A stretch of 64,000 bases of DNA from CBDCVA01 sp965222935 [NCBI: Candidatus Latescibacterota bacterium] (GTDB lineage: Bacteria; Latescibacterota; CBDCVA01). The DNA is taken from NCBI GenBank assembly GCA_965222935.1, contig CBDCVA010000001.1, forward strand, positions 620,001-684,000, in the 5' to 3' direction. The notes below the pieces were generated by a model. The model saw nothing but the letters and a program-made list of their open reading frames with translations. It was not told where the DNA came from and made no database searches. Positions 17,150 through 25,270 of this stretch are shown here, piece by piece. How positions within the stretch are numbered: the first letter of the stretch is position 1; each line of letters begins with the position of its first letter. Both the position numbers and the translations under genes were made by a program.

Positions 17150-18448
17150 ATGGCGCGAAGGTTGAAGGTCCTTTTGGTCGGCAGCGGAGGGCGCGAACAT
17201 GCGCTCGCCTGGAAGCTTGCGCAGAGTCCGGACCTTGGTGCGCTGCTCGTTGCGCCCGGGAACGCCGGCACTGCGTATCTCGGCGAGAACGTCCCCGTCG
17301 GGGCAGAAGATCTCGAAGGGCTAGTGACCCTGGCGCGCGAACGGGCCGTCGACCTGGTCGTCGTGGGCCCTGAGGTGCCGCTGGTGGGGGGGATAACCGA
17401 TCGGCTGGCTGCTGCGGGCGTGCGCGTTTTCGGTCCAACGCGGGCCGCTGCGAGGATCGAGGGGAGCAAAGTTTTCTCCAAGCGGCTGATGGCTCAGGCG
17501 GGCATCCCGACGGCTCGCTTCGAGGTGTGCGAATCGCCGGAGGCGGCTCGCGACTGTGTGCGCCGATGGGACGGACCGATGGTGGTCAAGGCGGATGGGC
17601 TGGCTGCGGGCAAAGGGGCCGTTGTGCCGGAGACGACGGACGAGGCGCTGGAGGCCGTGGAAGCGATGATGGTGGAGCGACGCTTCGGTGCCTCTGCCGA
17701 CCGCGTCGTGATCGAGGAGCGACTGGAGGGCGAGGAGGCCACGATCTTGGCGCTGACCAATGGAGAGCGACTGGCGTTCTTCCCGCCTTCACAGGACCAC
17801 AAGCGGATTTTCGACCATGATGAAGGGCCGAATACGGGCGGGATGGGGGCCTACGCGCCAGCGCCCGCCGTGGATGATACGCTCCTGGGGCGTGTCGAGC
17901 GGGATGTGCTGCGGCCGGTGCTCGCGGCCCTGGCCGATCGGGGCAGCCCTTACCGGGGCGTGCTCTACATCGGGCTGATGCTCACCGCCGAAGGGCCGAA
18001 GGTGATAGAGTTCAACGCGCGCTTCGGCGATCCCGAGGCGCAAGTGCTGATACCGCTCGTTGATGAAGACTTGCTGCCGTGGCTGGACGCGGTTGCCGCT
18101 GGCGCGCTCCCGAATGGCTCGCTCGCTTTCTCGGGCGGCGCCTGCACCTGCGTGGTGATGGCGTCGGGCGGGTATCCCGGAGCGTACGGGACGGGCGAAC
18201 CTATAGAAGGTATAGCCGATGCTGAAGCGTTGGAGGGCGTAATGGTCTTTCATGCCGGTACTACGGAGCAGGGCGGGGTGACGGTGACGGCGGGTGGGCG
18301 CGTAATAGGAGTGACGGTGCGGGCTGAGACGCTTGAGGCGTCCATCAGCCGGGCGTATGACGCGGTGGACCGGATTCACTTCGCCGGTGCCCACTTTCGG
18401 CGGGATATCGGTGCGCGGGCGCTAAGGCGACTGGAGGGCACTCCATGA
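17150..18448 (+). CDS. purD: Phosphoribosylamine-glycine ligase (GAR synthetase)
   Basis: ATP-grasp enzyme for the second step of purine synthesis, joining glycine to phosphoribosylamine. 432 residues, normal length. The N-domain begins LKVLLVGSGGREHALAWKL, the ATP-grasp region has KADGLAAGKGA, and the signature QDHKRIFDHDEGPNTGGMG is intact, followed by EFNARFGDPEAQ. GAGGGG lies a few bases before ATG 17150. Its TGA overlaps the purE ATG (ATGA), so purD-purE-tsaC form an operon. Confidence 0.97.
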   Translation: MARRLKVLLVGSGGREHALAWKLAQSPDLGALLVAPGNAGTAYLGENVPVGAEDLEGLVTLARERAVDLVVVGPEVPLVGGITDRLAAAGVRVFGPTRAAARIEGSKVFSKRLMAQAGIPTARFEVCESPEAARDCVRRWDGPMVVKADGLAAGKGAVVPETTDEALEAVEAMMVERRFGASADRVVIEERLEGEEATILALTNGERLAFFPPSQDHKRIFDHDEGPNTGGMGAYAPAPAVDDTLLGRVERDVLRPVLAALADRGSPYRGVLYIGLMLTAEGPKVIEFNARFGDPEAQVLIPLVDEDLLPWLDAVAAGALPNGSLAFSGGACTCVVMASGGYPGAYGTGEPIEGIADAEALEGVMVFHAGTTEQGGVTVTAGGRVIGVTVRAETLEASISRAYDAVDRIHFAGAHFRRDIGARALRRLEGTP

Positions 18449-18912
18449 AGGGACCCCAGGTCTCGATTCTCATGGGTAGCCAGTCCGACGCCGAGTGCAT
18501 GGCGAAGGCGTCCGTCGTACTGGACGAGTTTGGCGTCACTCATGAAACAAGGGTTCTCTCCGCGCACAGGCAGCCGGATGCCGTGGTTTCTTACGCGCGA
18601 GAGGCGCGTGAGCGCGGAGTACGTGTGCTGATCGCTGGGGCGGGCCTGGCCGCGCATCTGCCCGGGGTACTGGTGTCTCATACGGGGCTGCCGGTGATTG
18701 GAGTGCCCATCGCCAGCGGTTCGCTCGGCGGCCTGGATGCGCTGCTCTCCGAAGTGCAGATGCCGCCGGGGGTTCCGGTGGCGACGGTCGGGATCAACAA
18801 TGCCACCAACGCTGCTCACTTGGCGGTCCGCATCCTGGCGCTGAGTGACCCGGCGCTTGGGGAGCGGTTGGCGCAATATCGAAAGGTGCTGGCCCAGCCG
18901 CGAGCGACCTGA
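18445..18912 (+). CDS. purE: N5-carboxyaminoimidazole ribonucleotide mutase (PurE)
   Basis: A 155-residue PurE: ILMGSQSDAECM, VLSAHRQPD with the catalytic histidine, GAGLAAHLPGVLVSHT and GGLDALLSEVQMPPGVPVATVGI. The protein rearranges N5-CAIR to CAIR in purine synthesis when paired with PurK; class II relatives carboxylate AIR directly. The loop resembles class I enzymes, but purK is not in the window, so the class is not proved. It overlaps purD by 4 nt, and its TGA shares a base with the next ATG. Confidence 0.93.
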   Translation: MKGPQVSILMGSQSDAECMAKASVVLDEFGVTHETRVLSAHRQPDAVVSYAREARERGVRVLIAGAGLAAHLPGVLVSHTGLPVIGVPIASGSLGGLDALLSEVQMPPGVPVATVGINNATNAAHLAVRILALSDPALGERLAQYRKVLAQPRAT

Positions 18913-19586
18913 TGGCTTTCACCTCGATCCCGGCCGTGCGACGGCTCGTCATTGAACCGCAAGACGCATCGGTGCTGGTGGAGGCGGCTGGCGTTGCGCG
19001 TGGCGGAGGGGTTCTAATCTACCCGACGGAAACAGTCTACGGGTTAGGTGGTGACGGGCTGGACCCGGTGGTGCGCGAGAGGATCGAACGGGCGAAGGGG
19101 CGCTCGCCGGATAAGCCGCTACCCCTGATCGCGGCGGATGGGGCGATGGTCGAGGCGCTCGGCGTCGTGTACTCCCCGTTGGCGGCACGTCTGGCGGAGC
19201 GGTTCTGGCCGGGGCCGCTCAGCCTGGTACTGCCCCTGGAGGCGAGTGCGCCCGCCCGTGCGGCAGCCCCGGAGGGTACAGTCGCCGTGCGCGTGCCGGC
19301 TTCGTCCGTAGCGCGGGAACTGGCGCGCCTGGTGGGTCGGCCGCTCTTCGCGACGAGCGCCAATCTGGCCGGCCGCCCCCCCGCGATGGCGGTTGAGGAG
19401 CTCGACATGGCGCTCTTGCGCGGCGTGGACCTCGTACTTGATGGAGGGCCCTTACCCTTCTCACTGCCTTCTACGGTGGTGGACGTGACGGGCCCGCATC
19501 CGCGCGTCTTGCGGTCCGGCGCGGTGGGAACCGAGGCGCTGACTGACGCGCTGGGGCAAGCCGCGCGCGAGCCTCAACGTTCCTAG
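18912..19586 (+). CDS. tsaC: L-threonylcarbamoyladenylate synthase (TsaC/Sua5 family)
   Basis: YrdC-domain protein, 224 residues, that makes threonylcarbamoyl-AMP for the t6A37 tRNA modification. Key features: YPTETVYGLGGDGLD, then RAKGRSPDKPLPLI (the KR..K nucleotide/tRNA-binding set), RFWPGPLSLVL, VAVRVPA and FATSANLAGRPP. It ends soon after the YrdC domain (STVVDVTGPHPRVLRSGAVG), so it is the short TsaC type without the Sua5 C-terminal domain. It starts at TGATG overlapping purE by 1 nt. A 164-nt convergent gap with no recognisable feature separates it from ytfJ. Confidence 0.92.
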   Translation: MAFTSIPAVRRLVIEPQDASVLVEAAGVARGGGVLIYPTETVYGLGGDGLDPVVRERIERAKGRSPDKPLPLIAADGAMVEALGVVYSPLAARLAERFWPGPLSLVLPLEASAPARAAAPEGTVAVRVPASSVARELARLVGRPLFATSANLAGRPPAMAVEELDMALLRGVDLVLDGGPLPFSLPSTVVDVTGPHPRVLRSGAVGTEALTDALGQAAREPQRS

Positions 19587-19750
19587 TGTATGCGGGCACG
19601 GTGCTTGCCTCGGTGGTTTGGAGCGGAGCGCTTCACAAGATCTGGGAGAAGCGCCACGGAGTTGATTGGGCTTGCGGGCGAGGCCATCACGGTCCCCAAG
19701 GGCGAGGCGTGGTAAGGCGTCTACCTGTGGCCGTTCGCCGACGGGATCGC

Positions 19751-20188
19751 TTACGACGCCCCGCTCTCCGCCCCCGGCTTGCTGGGAGCGCCCTGCGCCT
19801 CATCCGGGTTGTTGGCCTCCGACCTCTTCGATTCGCCTTTACGGCGACGTTGGGCAAAGTCGCGGACCTTGCGGATCACATCGGGCACCTCGTCGATCAG
19901 GACATCCGTGAGGCCGGGCTTTTCGCGTAGGGTGAGAACGTCCACGCGTCCATCGCGGACGACGAGGAACGCGATGGGCTCGACCGATGCGCCACCGCCG
20001 CTCCCACCGCCGCCTCCGCCCTCTCGCTCACGGGCCGTGCCGCTGCCGGCGCCGAAGCCCAGTGAGACCTTGGAGACCGGGATGATCGTTGTACCGGCGG
20101 CCTCGATAGGCTCCCCGATGACGGTCTCAGTCTTGGCGATAGTGCGTAGTTCGCTCAGAACGGTGTGGATGATCTCCTCGATAGCCAC
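19751..20188 (-). CDS. ytfJ: GerW/YtfJ family protein
   Basis: A 145-residue cytoplasmic protein matching the spore-protein family YtfJ (GerW): an amphipathic start (AIEEIIHTVLSELRTIAKTETVIGEPI), TIIPVSKVSLGFGAGSG, a glycine-rich linker, and ASVEPIAFLVVRDGRVDVLTL. In Bacillus it is needed for germination and is found with YtfI; the family also occurs in non-spore-formers with unknown function. The tail (residues 110-145) is charged and low complexity. GTG 20188 has a near-perfect AAAGGAGG upstream on the minus strand. The DUF2953 gene ends 19 nt upstream, so the two form an operon. Confidence 0.85.
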   Translation of the reverse strand: MAIEEIIHTVLSELRTIAKTETVIGEPIEAAGTTIIPVSKVSLGFGAGSGTAREREGGGGGGSGGGASVEPIAFLVVRDGRVDVLTLREKPGLTDVLIDEVPDVIRKVRDFAQRRRKGESKRSEANNPDEAQGAPSKPGAESGAS

Positions 20189-20207
20189 GAAAGGCCTCCT
20201 TTGAAAG

Positions 20208-20873
20208 CTAGCGGGAACTTCGCCACCGACTCAGGTACCAGTGACCCAACCGCAGCACGAGGGGCGCCAGAGCGTACGCGAAGCGCGCCGAAGAGAGCCA
20301 GAGGCGCACATGGAGACGGCCCTCGATGCCGGGTCTGGTGAAATCTGGCACGATGCTCATCTGCGCACGGTCCGGCAATAGGGGCCCGATGGCGGCCGCG
20401 GCCGCGGTGGCGTAGCCCATGACCAACGGGTTGGGTATACCGAACGTGCCGACGCAATCTATGCCACGTAGCCGCACGGCGCGCCGCGCCCGTGCAAGAG
20501 ATGCGGGGACGCTGGGGCCGATCGAGCGCGCGGCATCGACGGCTGTAACGGCGGAGGCACGCAAGTACGCCGCGCGTTCGACGAGCGGCCGCGGCGGCGG
20601 AGCCGGTATCTCCTGAGTGGCCAGCTTCGAGCGGCGGTCCAGACGACGTAGAGTGAACAGACGTCGACCGATTAGAGTGGCCTCGATGCGGCTCGTACTG
20701 CCCTCAAGGGCGAGTCTCGCGCCGAGCAGACCGCCCCAGATCTCGAGAGCCATGTGGGCGCGCATCGCTGTGCGGGTGCGCTCGATGAGCATTGAAAACG
20801 GGCAGGGCAAAACGGCCAGCGCGAGTACAGCCGCGCCGACGAGCCCAGCCAGGAGCATCGGGGTCCAGGACAT
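20208..20873 (-). CDS. DUF2953 (YtfI-like) membrane-associated protein
   Basis: A 221-residue protein with an N-terminal hydrophobic helix (MLLAGLVGAAVLALAVLP), a beta-rich middle (MALEIWGGLLGARLALEG), and the C-terminal GIDCVGTFGIPNPLVMGYATAAAAAIGPLL with PDF. This layout is typical of DUF2953, the partner of YtfJ in Firmicutes. It is immediately upstream of ytfJ. A possible promoter lies upstream on the minus strand: TTGACA (20932-20927), 18 nt, TATCCA (20908-20903). Function is unknown. Confidence 0.7.
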   Translation of the reverse strand: MSWTPMLLAGLVGAAVLALAVLPCPFSMLIERTRTAMRAHMALEIWGGLLGARLALEGSTSRIEATLIGRRLFTLRRLDRRSKLATQEIPAPPPRPLVERAAYLRASAVTAVDAARSIGPSVPASLARARRAVRLRGIDCVGTFGIPNPLVMGYATAAAAAIGPLLPDRAQMSIVPDFTRPGIEGRLHVRLWLSSARFAYALAPLVLRLGHWYLSRWRSSR

Positions 20874-20951
20874 TGGGTGCCTCGGTAATGTACTCGAGAA
20901 TATGGATACCGTGCGCGGTGCGGTCGTGTCAAGCGGGCGCGCGTGGTAGCC

Positions 20952-20980
20952 TTGACCGCCCAGGCGGCGTCTAGTAGCTT
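20952..20980 (+). promoter_or_regulatory. Putative promoter of the FlgD-Ig-like gene
   Basis: TTGACC at 20952-20957, a 17-nt spacer and TAGCTT at 20975-20980, 24 nt before ATG 21005. It has the same TAGCTT element as dinB and miaB. Confidence 0.5.
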
Positions 20981-21004
20981 GGCGCCGCCTATGGGCACCC
21001 TACC

Positions 21005-22519
21005 ATGAACGACAGTCCACGCGCTGCCCGTGTATATGCAGGTGTGCTTGCCCTTGCGTTCGCCGCAGTGCCAGCGCACTCTTGGGCCACCTCTTCAGCG
21101 CTGGCCGAATGGCACCCACGCCACGCCTTCGCTGCGGATACGGTGCGGGTTCAACTTCTGCTGCGCTACTTTCCGGGCGATGGAGAAGCCATCACCCGCG
21201 CAGCGATGACCGTCGCCGGGCCGGTGGAGAGGGTGATCGGCAGAACCAGTTCGCTCGGAGGCACCATCGCCGAGAGAGCTCCAAGTGAGCTGGGCGTGAT
21301 TTACCGGGCGAACCCGATTGCCCAGGTAGCGGTGGACAGCCTTGATCTGATGCTGATCCGCGCGGAGCCGGGGCACGTTGAGGCGATGGTCGAGGTCGCT
21401 TCGTCCACGGGCGCCGTCTTCGCTGTGGGAACCGTGACGCCCGAGGACCTGGTGTTGGACCTGAAAGCCCCTCTCGACGTTACCGGAAGCGCGGTTCCGC
21501 ACATTGTCTTCGCCGAGGAGGACACGATCTCGTTCATCGTCAGCCTCGCTAACGGGGAGCCCAGTGGCGGTCGCATCGTGGATCGGTGGATCGTCCGCCC
21601 CCCTCCGGAACTCCGGATTTTCGAATCGCGGCTTCCCGAGCGGGCGCGCGCCCTCGAAGGGGACGCGTTCGAGGTGCGGCCCGAGGTGCCCGTTGTCCCT
21701 GGCGGGGGAGACCAGGTCGTCTGGCTGGGTAGCGTTGCGCCTGAGGTTGAGGGCGAAGGGCTCTGGCGTCTAGAGGCAGGGGTGCCAGGACTTCCGACGG
21801 CATCCGTCACCGCCGAGGGGCCCGAGGCGCTTTTCGTGCGCATCGCGCCGTCTCCGAGCCTGGTGCTGGCGCCTCCCGAGCTGGAGGCGGGGTCACGCGG
21901 CACCATGACGCTGACGGTGACACATGAGACGGCGGTTCCGCTGAGCGAGATGCGTCTAACCCTCGGGCTGCCAGCCGGGCTGGCTGCTGTGGACACATTT
22001 TTCGCTGAGAACGGCGTCAGCGGCGTGACGGTCGAGCTGGGCGCCGATGAACTGCTCATGGCTTTCTCGGAGCCGCTGGAGCCGGGCGAGGCGGTCGAGG
22101 TTCGCCTTGTGCTTCGTGCGTCGGAAAGCGCCGAGGCCCAGCTTGCGTTCACGGCCATCTTCAACTTCGCATTGCCGCTCGATGCGTCGGATAAGACACG
22201 GATAGTAACGCTCGCGCTCGACGAGCTAGGCCTAACCGTGAGCCAGCCGCCGCTCTTGTTCGCACTCGACCGCACGGTCTTTCGCCCTCTGAACGACGAG
22301 GCGGTCCAAATCGTCTATGGTGGCGCGGTGCAGCAATGGACCGCGATAGTCTACTCACTGGCGGGTGACCATGTGGCGCGGTTCGAGCGACCTCGCGCAG
22401 AGCCCATACAGTGGGACGGCCGCGATGATGCCGGCGCGTTCGTGCCTAGCGGCGTCTACGTGCTGGTCTTGGAAGCGGGGGGAACTTCGGCCTTACGCAA
22501 GGTTGGAGTGGTCAAATGA
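21005..22519 (+). CDS. Secreted protein with C-terminal FlgD-Ig-like domain
   Basis: A 504-residue exported protein with a signal peptide (GVLALAFAAVPAHSWA). The body is beta-rich, with Ig-like repeats, for example PELEAGSRGTMTLTV followed by LPAGLAAVDTFF, similar to conserved-repeat or CARDB-like folds. The end, DGRDDAGAFVPSGVYVLVLEAGG then KVGVVK, is the FlgD-Ig-type module (WDGRDxxGxxVPSGVYfY) common at the C-termini of secreted proteins of FCB-group bacteria. It is followed at once by the PorV fusion gene, so the pair may form one envelope system. I cannot assign a specific function. Confidence 0.65.
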   Translation: MNDSPRAARVYAGVLALAFAAVPAHSWATSSALAEWHPRHAFAADTVRVQLLLRYFPGDGEAITRAAMTVAGPVERVIGRTSSLGGTIAERAPSELGVIYRANPIAQVAVDSLDLMLIRAEPGHVEAMVEVASSTGAVFAVGTVTPEDLVLDLKAPLDVTGSAVPHIVFAEEDTISFIVSLANGEPSGGRIVDRWIVRPPPELRIFESRLPERARALEGDAFEVRPEVPVVPGGGDQVVWLGSVAPEVEGEGLWRLEAGVPGLPTASVTAEGPEALFVRIAPSPSLVLAPPELEAGSRGTMTLTVTHETAVPLSEMRLTLGLPAGLAAVDTFFAENGVSGVTVELGADELLMAFSEPLEPGEAVEVRLVLRASESAEAQLAFTAIFNFALPLDASDKTRIVTLALDELGLTVSQPPLLFALDRTVFRPLNDEAVQIVYGGAVQQWTAIVYSLAGDHVARFERPRAEPIQWDGRDDAGAFVPSGVYVLVLEAGGTSALRKVGVVK

Positions 22520-22562
22520 GAAGCCGCATCGAGCGATGCCGTATGGGGGCTTGCTCAATCTG

Positions 22563-24107
22563 ATGGCGCCGACTAGGCTGGGGCGAACTACGCCTCTGCT
22601 GCTCGCGCTGATCGCGTGGCTCTGGGCGGTCCCGGCGCGCGCGGCCGACCGCTCCGGCGCCGACTTCTTGCGGCTCAGTCCAGACGCTCTTGGCGCTGCC
22701 ACATCGGCTCCCGTCGCTTCGACGCGGGGCCCGGCGGCGGCGCACTGGAATCCTGCGCTCTTGCGCGGCGGGGATCGCCCCAGCGCGACCTTCACGTTCG
22801 CCAACCTATTCGCAGACGTCAACTATGGCTTCGTCGGGGGGTCTGTTCCCATCGGCGAACGCCACGCTATCGCGCTCGCAGGACGCGTCCTGGGTGTGGG
22901 AGGTTTTCGCAACGTCCCGGACGATGTTGAGGTGACGGCGCAGGACCTGGCTGTAGGCGTTGGGTATGCCTTCTGCGTTTGGGATGGCCTATGGATGGGG
23001 ACCCACTGGGAGGCGTTACAGCGGGAACTGGCGGATGTGAAGGCCAGGGGTCTGGCGGGAGCGGTGGGCATCGCTTTCCAGGGGTTTCCCCGCCTGACGC
23101 TTGGGACTGCCGTCCGGCACATAGGACCGGAGCTGAAGTTTGAGCGCGTGGGTGACCCCCTGCCGCTGACTGTGGACTTGGGCGCGAGCTTTCGGCTGGG
23201 ACGCCTGGAGTTGGCCGCTCGCGGGTTTAAGACGCGTGGCCTCGATGCAGGCGGCACGGTGGGCTTCGATTTCGCCATTGGTAGAGCGCTGAAGCTGCGC
23301 GGCAGCACGGCTGTCGGTGGTCCCGAAACGGCATTTGCGCGTGGCAGGGGTGGCTTCGGGCTTCATGCTGATCGCTTAGTGCGTCTTGATTACGCCTTCT
23401 TACCGACCGACATCTCGGACGTTCATATTGCCACAGCGGAATTCACATTGCCGGCGCGTCAGCCGGGGCCTGTGGAGACGTGGGAGCAGGATGTAGACTT
23501 CGTCAAGAGCCGGTTGAGCGATGCGTTCGTGGCCCAACTGGGCGAATTGCCCGCCGATTCCAGTTCCGCCCTGTACGTGGAGAGCGCGACCCAAGATAGC
23601 GCGAACGCTCTGGTGGAAGAGGCGCTCGCCAGTGCACTCCTGGATCGTGGCTACCGCATCATTGCCGCCCCAGCCCCAGAGGATACGGCGGCAGCGGATA
23701 CGACGGCTGCGGGTGTGGCTTTCGCAGGTATGATGGCGATGGATGCGGCGATTGAGGATACGACGGCAACCGAGGCTCTCAGAGCGGATTACGTCCTGTC
23801 CTACCGCGTCGTGGATCTTGCGCTTCACTACGTCGGCCGGGGAGGACCCTTCGTCGGCAGGCGGTTCGAGCGGATCCTCTCCGCCTACGCGTACCTGGAG
23901 CTCTCGCGCAGCGGCGATGCAGCGGGTCCGACGCTGTGGGGGCGGTGGGTTTCGGTCGAAGCGCGGGATGACATCCCCGGACGTGCGGAGGAGGGATCCA
24001 CAGGGGACGTGGCGGTCAAGAGGAAACTGATCGAGCGGCCGAGCCGCTACTTGGAGCGTTTCGCCGTGATCGGGATGGTCGTCAGCCTAGCATGGTTGGC
24101 GTTCTGA
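22563..24107 (+). CDS. PorV-like barrel with extra C-terminal domain and membrane helix
   Basis: 514 residues in three parts. Residues 1-25 form a signal peptide (PLLLALIAWLWAVPARA). Residues about 27-300 are a PorV/PorQ-like barrel: FLRLSPDALGAATSAPVAS and AAAHWNPALL parallel the other PorV protein at 14069. After residue 310 a second domain begins, VAQLGELPADSSSALYVES, followed by VEEALASALLDRGYRII, resembling the CsgG/FlgO-type fold that acts on envelope assembly. It contains an acidic D/T/A-rich low-complexity insertion (EDTAAADTTAAG) and ends in a hydrophobic helix (FAVIGMVVSLAWLAF). The frame opens upstream at 22365 inside the previous gene. ATG 22563 gives a clean signal peptide; ATG 22536 is an alternative. 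Confidence 0.65.
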   Translation: MAPTRLGRTTPLLLALIAWLWAVPARAADRSGADFLRLSPDALGAATSAPVASTRGPAAAHWNPALLRGGDRPSATFTFANLFADVNYGFVGGSVPIGERHAIALAGRVLGVGGFRNVPDDVEVTAQDLAVGVGYAFCVWDGLWMGTHWEALQRELADVKARGLAGAVGIAFQGFPRLTLGTAVRHIGPELKFERVGDPLPLTVDLGASFRLGRLELAARGFKTRGLDAGGTVGFDFAIGRALKLRGSTAVGGPETAFARGRGGFGLHADRLVRLDYAFLPTDISDVHIATAEFTLPARQPGPVETWEQDVDFVKSRLSDAFVAQLGELPADSSSALYVESATQDSANALVEEALASALLDRGYRIIAAPAPEDTAAADTTAAGVAFAGMMAMDAAIEDTTATEALRADYVLSYRVVDLALHYVGRGGPFVGRRFERILSAYAYLELSRSGDAAGPTLWGRWVSVEARDDIPGRAEEGSTGDVAVKRKLIERPSRYLERFAVIGMVVSLAWLAF

Positions 24108-24124
24108 GCGGAAGGAGAGGGATC

Positions 24125-25150
24125 ATGCGAGGTGTTGGGGTCGTCGGGGCCGGCTGGGTCTCGACCGAGCACATCAAGGCCTTAGAGGCAACGGGTAAGG
24201 CCGAAATCGTAGCGCTGACGAGCCGCACGGAGGAGGGCGCCCGCAGGAAGGCGGAGGAACTGGGCCTCAAGTGCGAACTCTTCACCGACTATGAGAAGAT
24301 GCTCGCTCACCCGGAGGTAGAAATCGTCTGCATCGACACGCCCAACCATCTCCACGCGACCGAAGGCATCCTGGCGGCTCAGGCGGGCAAGCCTTTCGCT
24401 ATTGAGAAACCCATCGCCATCACGCATGAGGAGCTCCACCAGTTGCGCGATGCGGTCCGAGCGTCGGGAGTGAAGACGGTGGCGGGCTTTGTGCTGCGCT
24501 GGAATCCGTACATCGAGATCACGAGAAAGCTCATCGCCGACGGCTCCCTGGGGAAGATCTATCTAGCGGAGTGCGACTACCGCCACAGGGTCGGCGGGTG
24601 GTATTCGGGCTACCACTGGGTTACACGGGCCCATTCGGGCAAGAGCTCGCTGCTCGCGGCGGGCTGCCACTCGGTTGACGCCCTGAGGTGGCTCGTGGGC
24701 GAAGTTTCTGAGGTGAGCGCGTACGCGGTGACCCCGCCTGGCTCGGACTACGAGTACCCACCCGTGATCGTGGCTGTGTTACGGTTCGAAAGCGGAGCCA
24801 TCGGCAAGGTGAGCTCGAATTTTGAATGCCGTATGCCTTACCAGTTGAATGTGGAACTCTACGGCGACGGCGGTACGCTCAGGAACAACCGGCTGTGGAG
24901 CGACAAGTTTGCGGGCCAGACCGATTACGTCACCATTCCGACGATCATGCCCGATTCGGGCGACGTCAGGCACCACCCATTCGCCGGCGAGATGGCCCAC
25001 TTCCTTTCGTGCATCGAATCGGGCGTTGAATCCCACTGTAACGTGGAGGACGCGGTCAAGACGCACGAGGTATGCATCGCGTGCGATCAGTCGGCGGCGC
25101 GCGGCGGCGAACCCGTGAAGCTTCCCCTGGACGATGCAGCGGCGGCTTGA
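24125..25150 (+). CDS. Gfo/Idh/MocA family oxidoreductase
   Basis: A 341-residue NAD(P)-dependent sugar oxidoreductase. GVVGAGWVSTEHIKAL is the Rossmann entry, CIDTPNHLH and AIEKPIAIT carry the catalytic lysine, and the C-terminal beta-sheet domain has HPFAGEMAHFLSCIESG. The substrate is unknown. The SD GGAAGGAGAGGG sits just before ATG 24125, so I do not use the upstream alternative at 24092. With the TIM-barrel isomerase and the HDAC-like hydrolase downstream it resembles sugar or inositol catabolic clusters. Confidence 0.9.
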   Translation: MRGVGVVGAGWVSTEHIKALEATGKAEIVALTSRTEEGARRKAEELGLKCELFTDYEKMLAHPEVEIVCIDTPNHLHATEGILAAQAGKPFAIEKPIAITHEELHQLRDAVRASGVKTVAGFVLRWNPYIEITRKLIADGSLGKIYLAECDYRHRVGGWYSGYHWVTRAHSGKSSLLAAGCHSVDALRWLVGEVSEVSAYAVTPPGSDYEYPPVIVAVLRFESGAIGKVSSNFECRMPYQLNVELYGDGGTLRNNRLWSDKFAGQTDYVTIPTIMPDSGDVRHHPFAGEMAHFLSCIESGVESHCNVEDAVKTHEVCIACDQSAARGGEPVKLPLDDAAAA

Positions 25151-25175
25151 CAGGCCAAATGCCCCAAAGTACCTT
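25147..25175 (+). promoter_or_regulatory. Putative promoter of the 25271 isomerase gene
   Basis: TTGACA at 25147-25152 (overlapping the end of the Gfo/Idh gene), a 17-nt spacer and TACCTT at 25170-25175. The start codon is 95 nt downstream, leaving a moderately long leader. Confidence 0.5.
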
Positions 25176-25270
25176 GTAACTGTTTGTAGTGTCTGAGCTT
25201 TGGCGTCATTTTCATGTAGTGCGCTCCAGGCATTCCATCGACAGGTCCCCGGCGCTGTAGGAGGCGGGCG

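Noticed and set aside
19586-19930. A 114-codon plus-strand frame in the tsaC-ytfJ gap
   Set aside because: It runs into ytfJ on the other strand, has no ribosome binding site, and its R-rich content looks noncoding. The 164-nt gap itself shows nothing convincing.
21301-22275. A 324-codon minus-strand open frame opposite the FlgD-Ig-like gene
   Set aside because: Serine/threonine/arginine-rich translation with no start signal; consistent with the antisense of a GC-rich coding frame.
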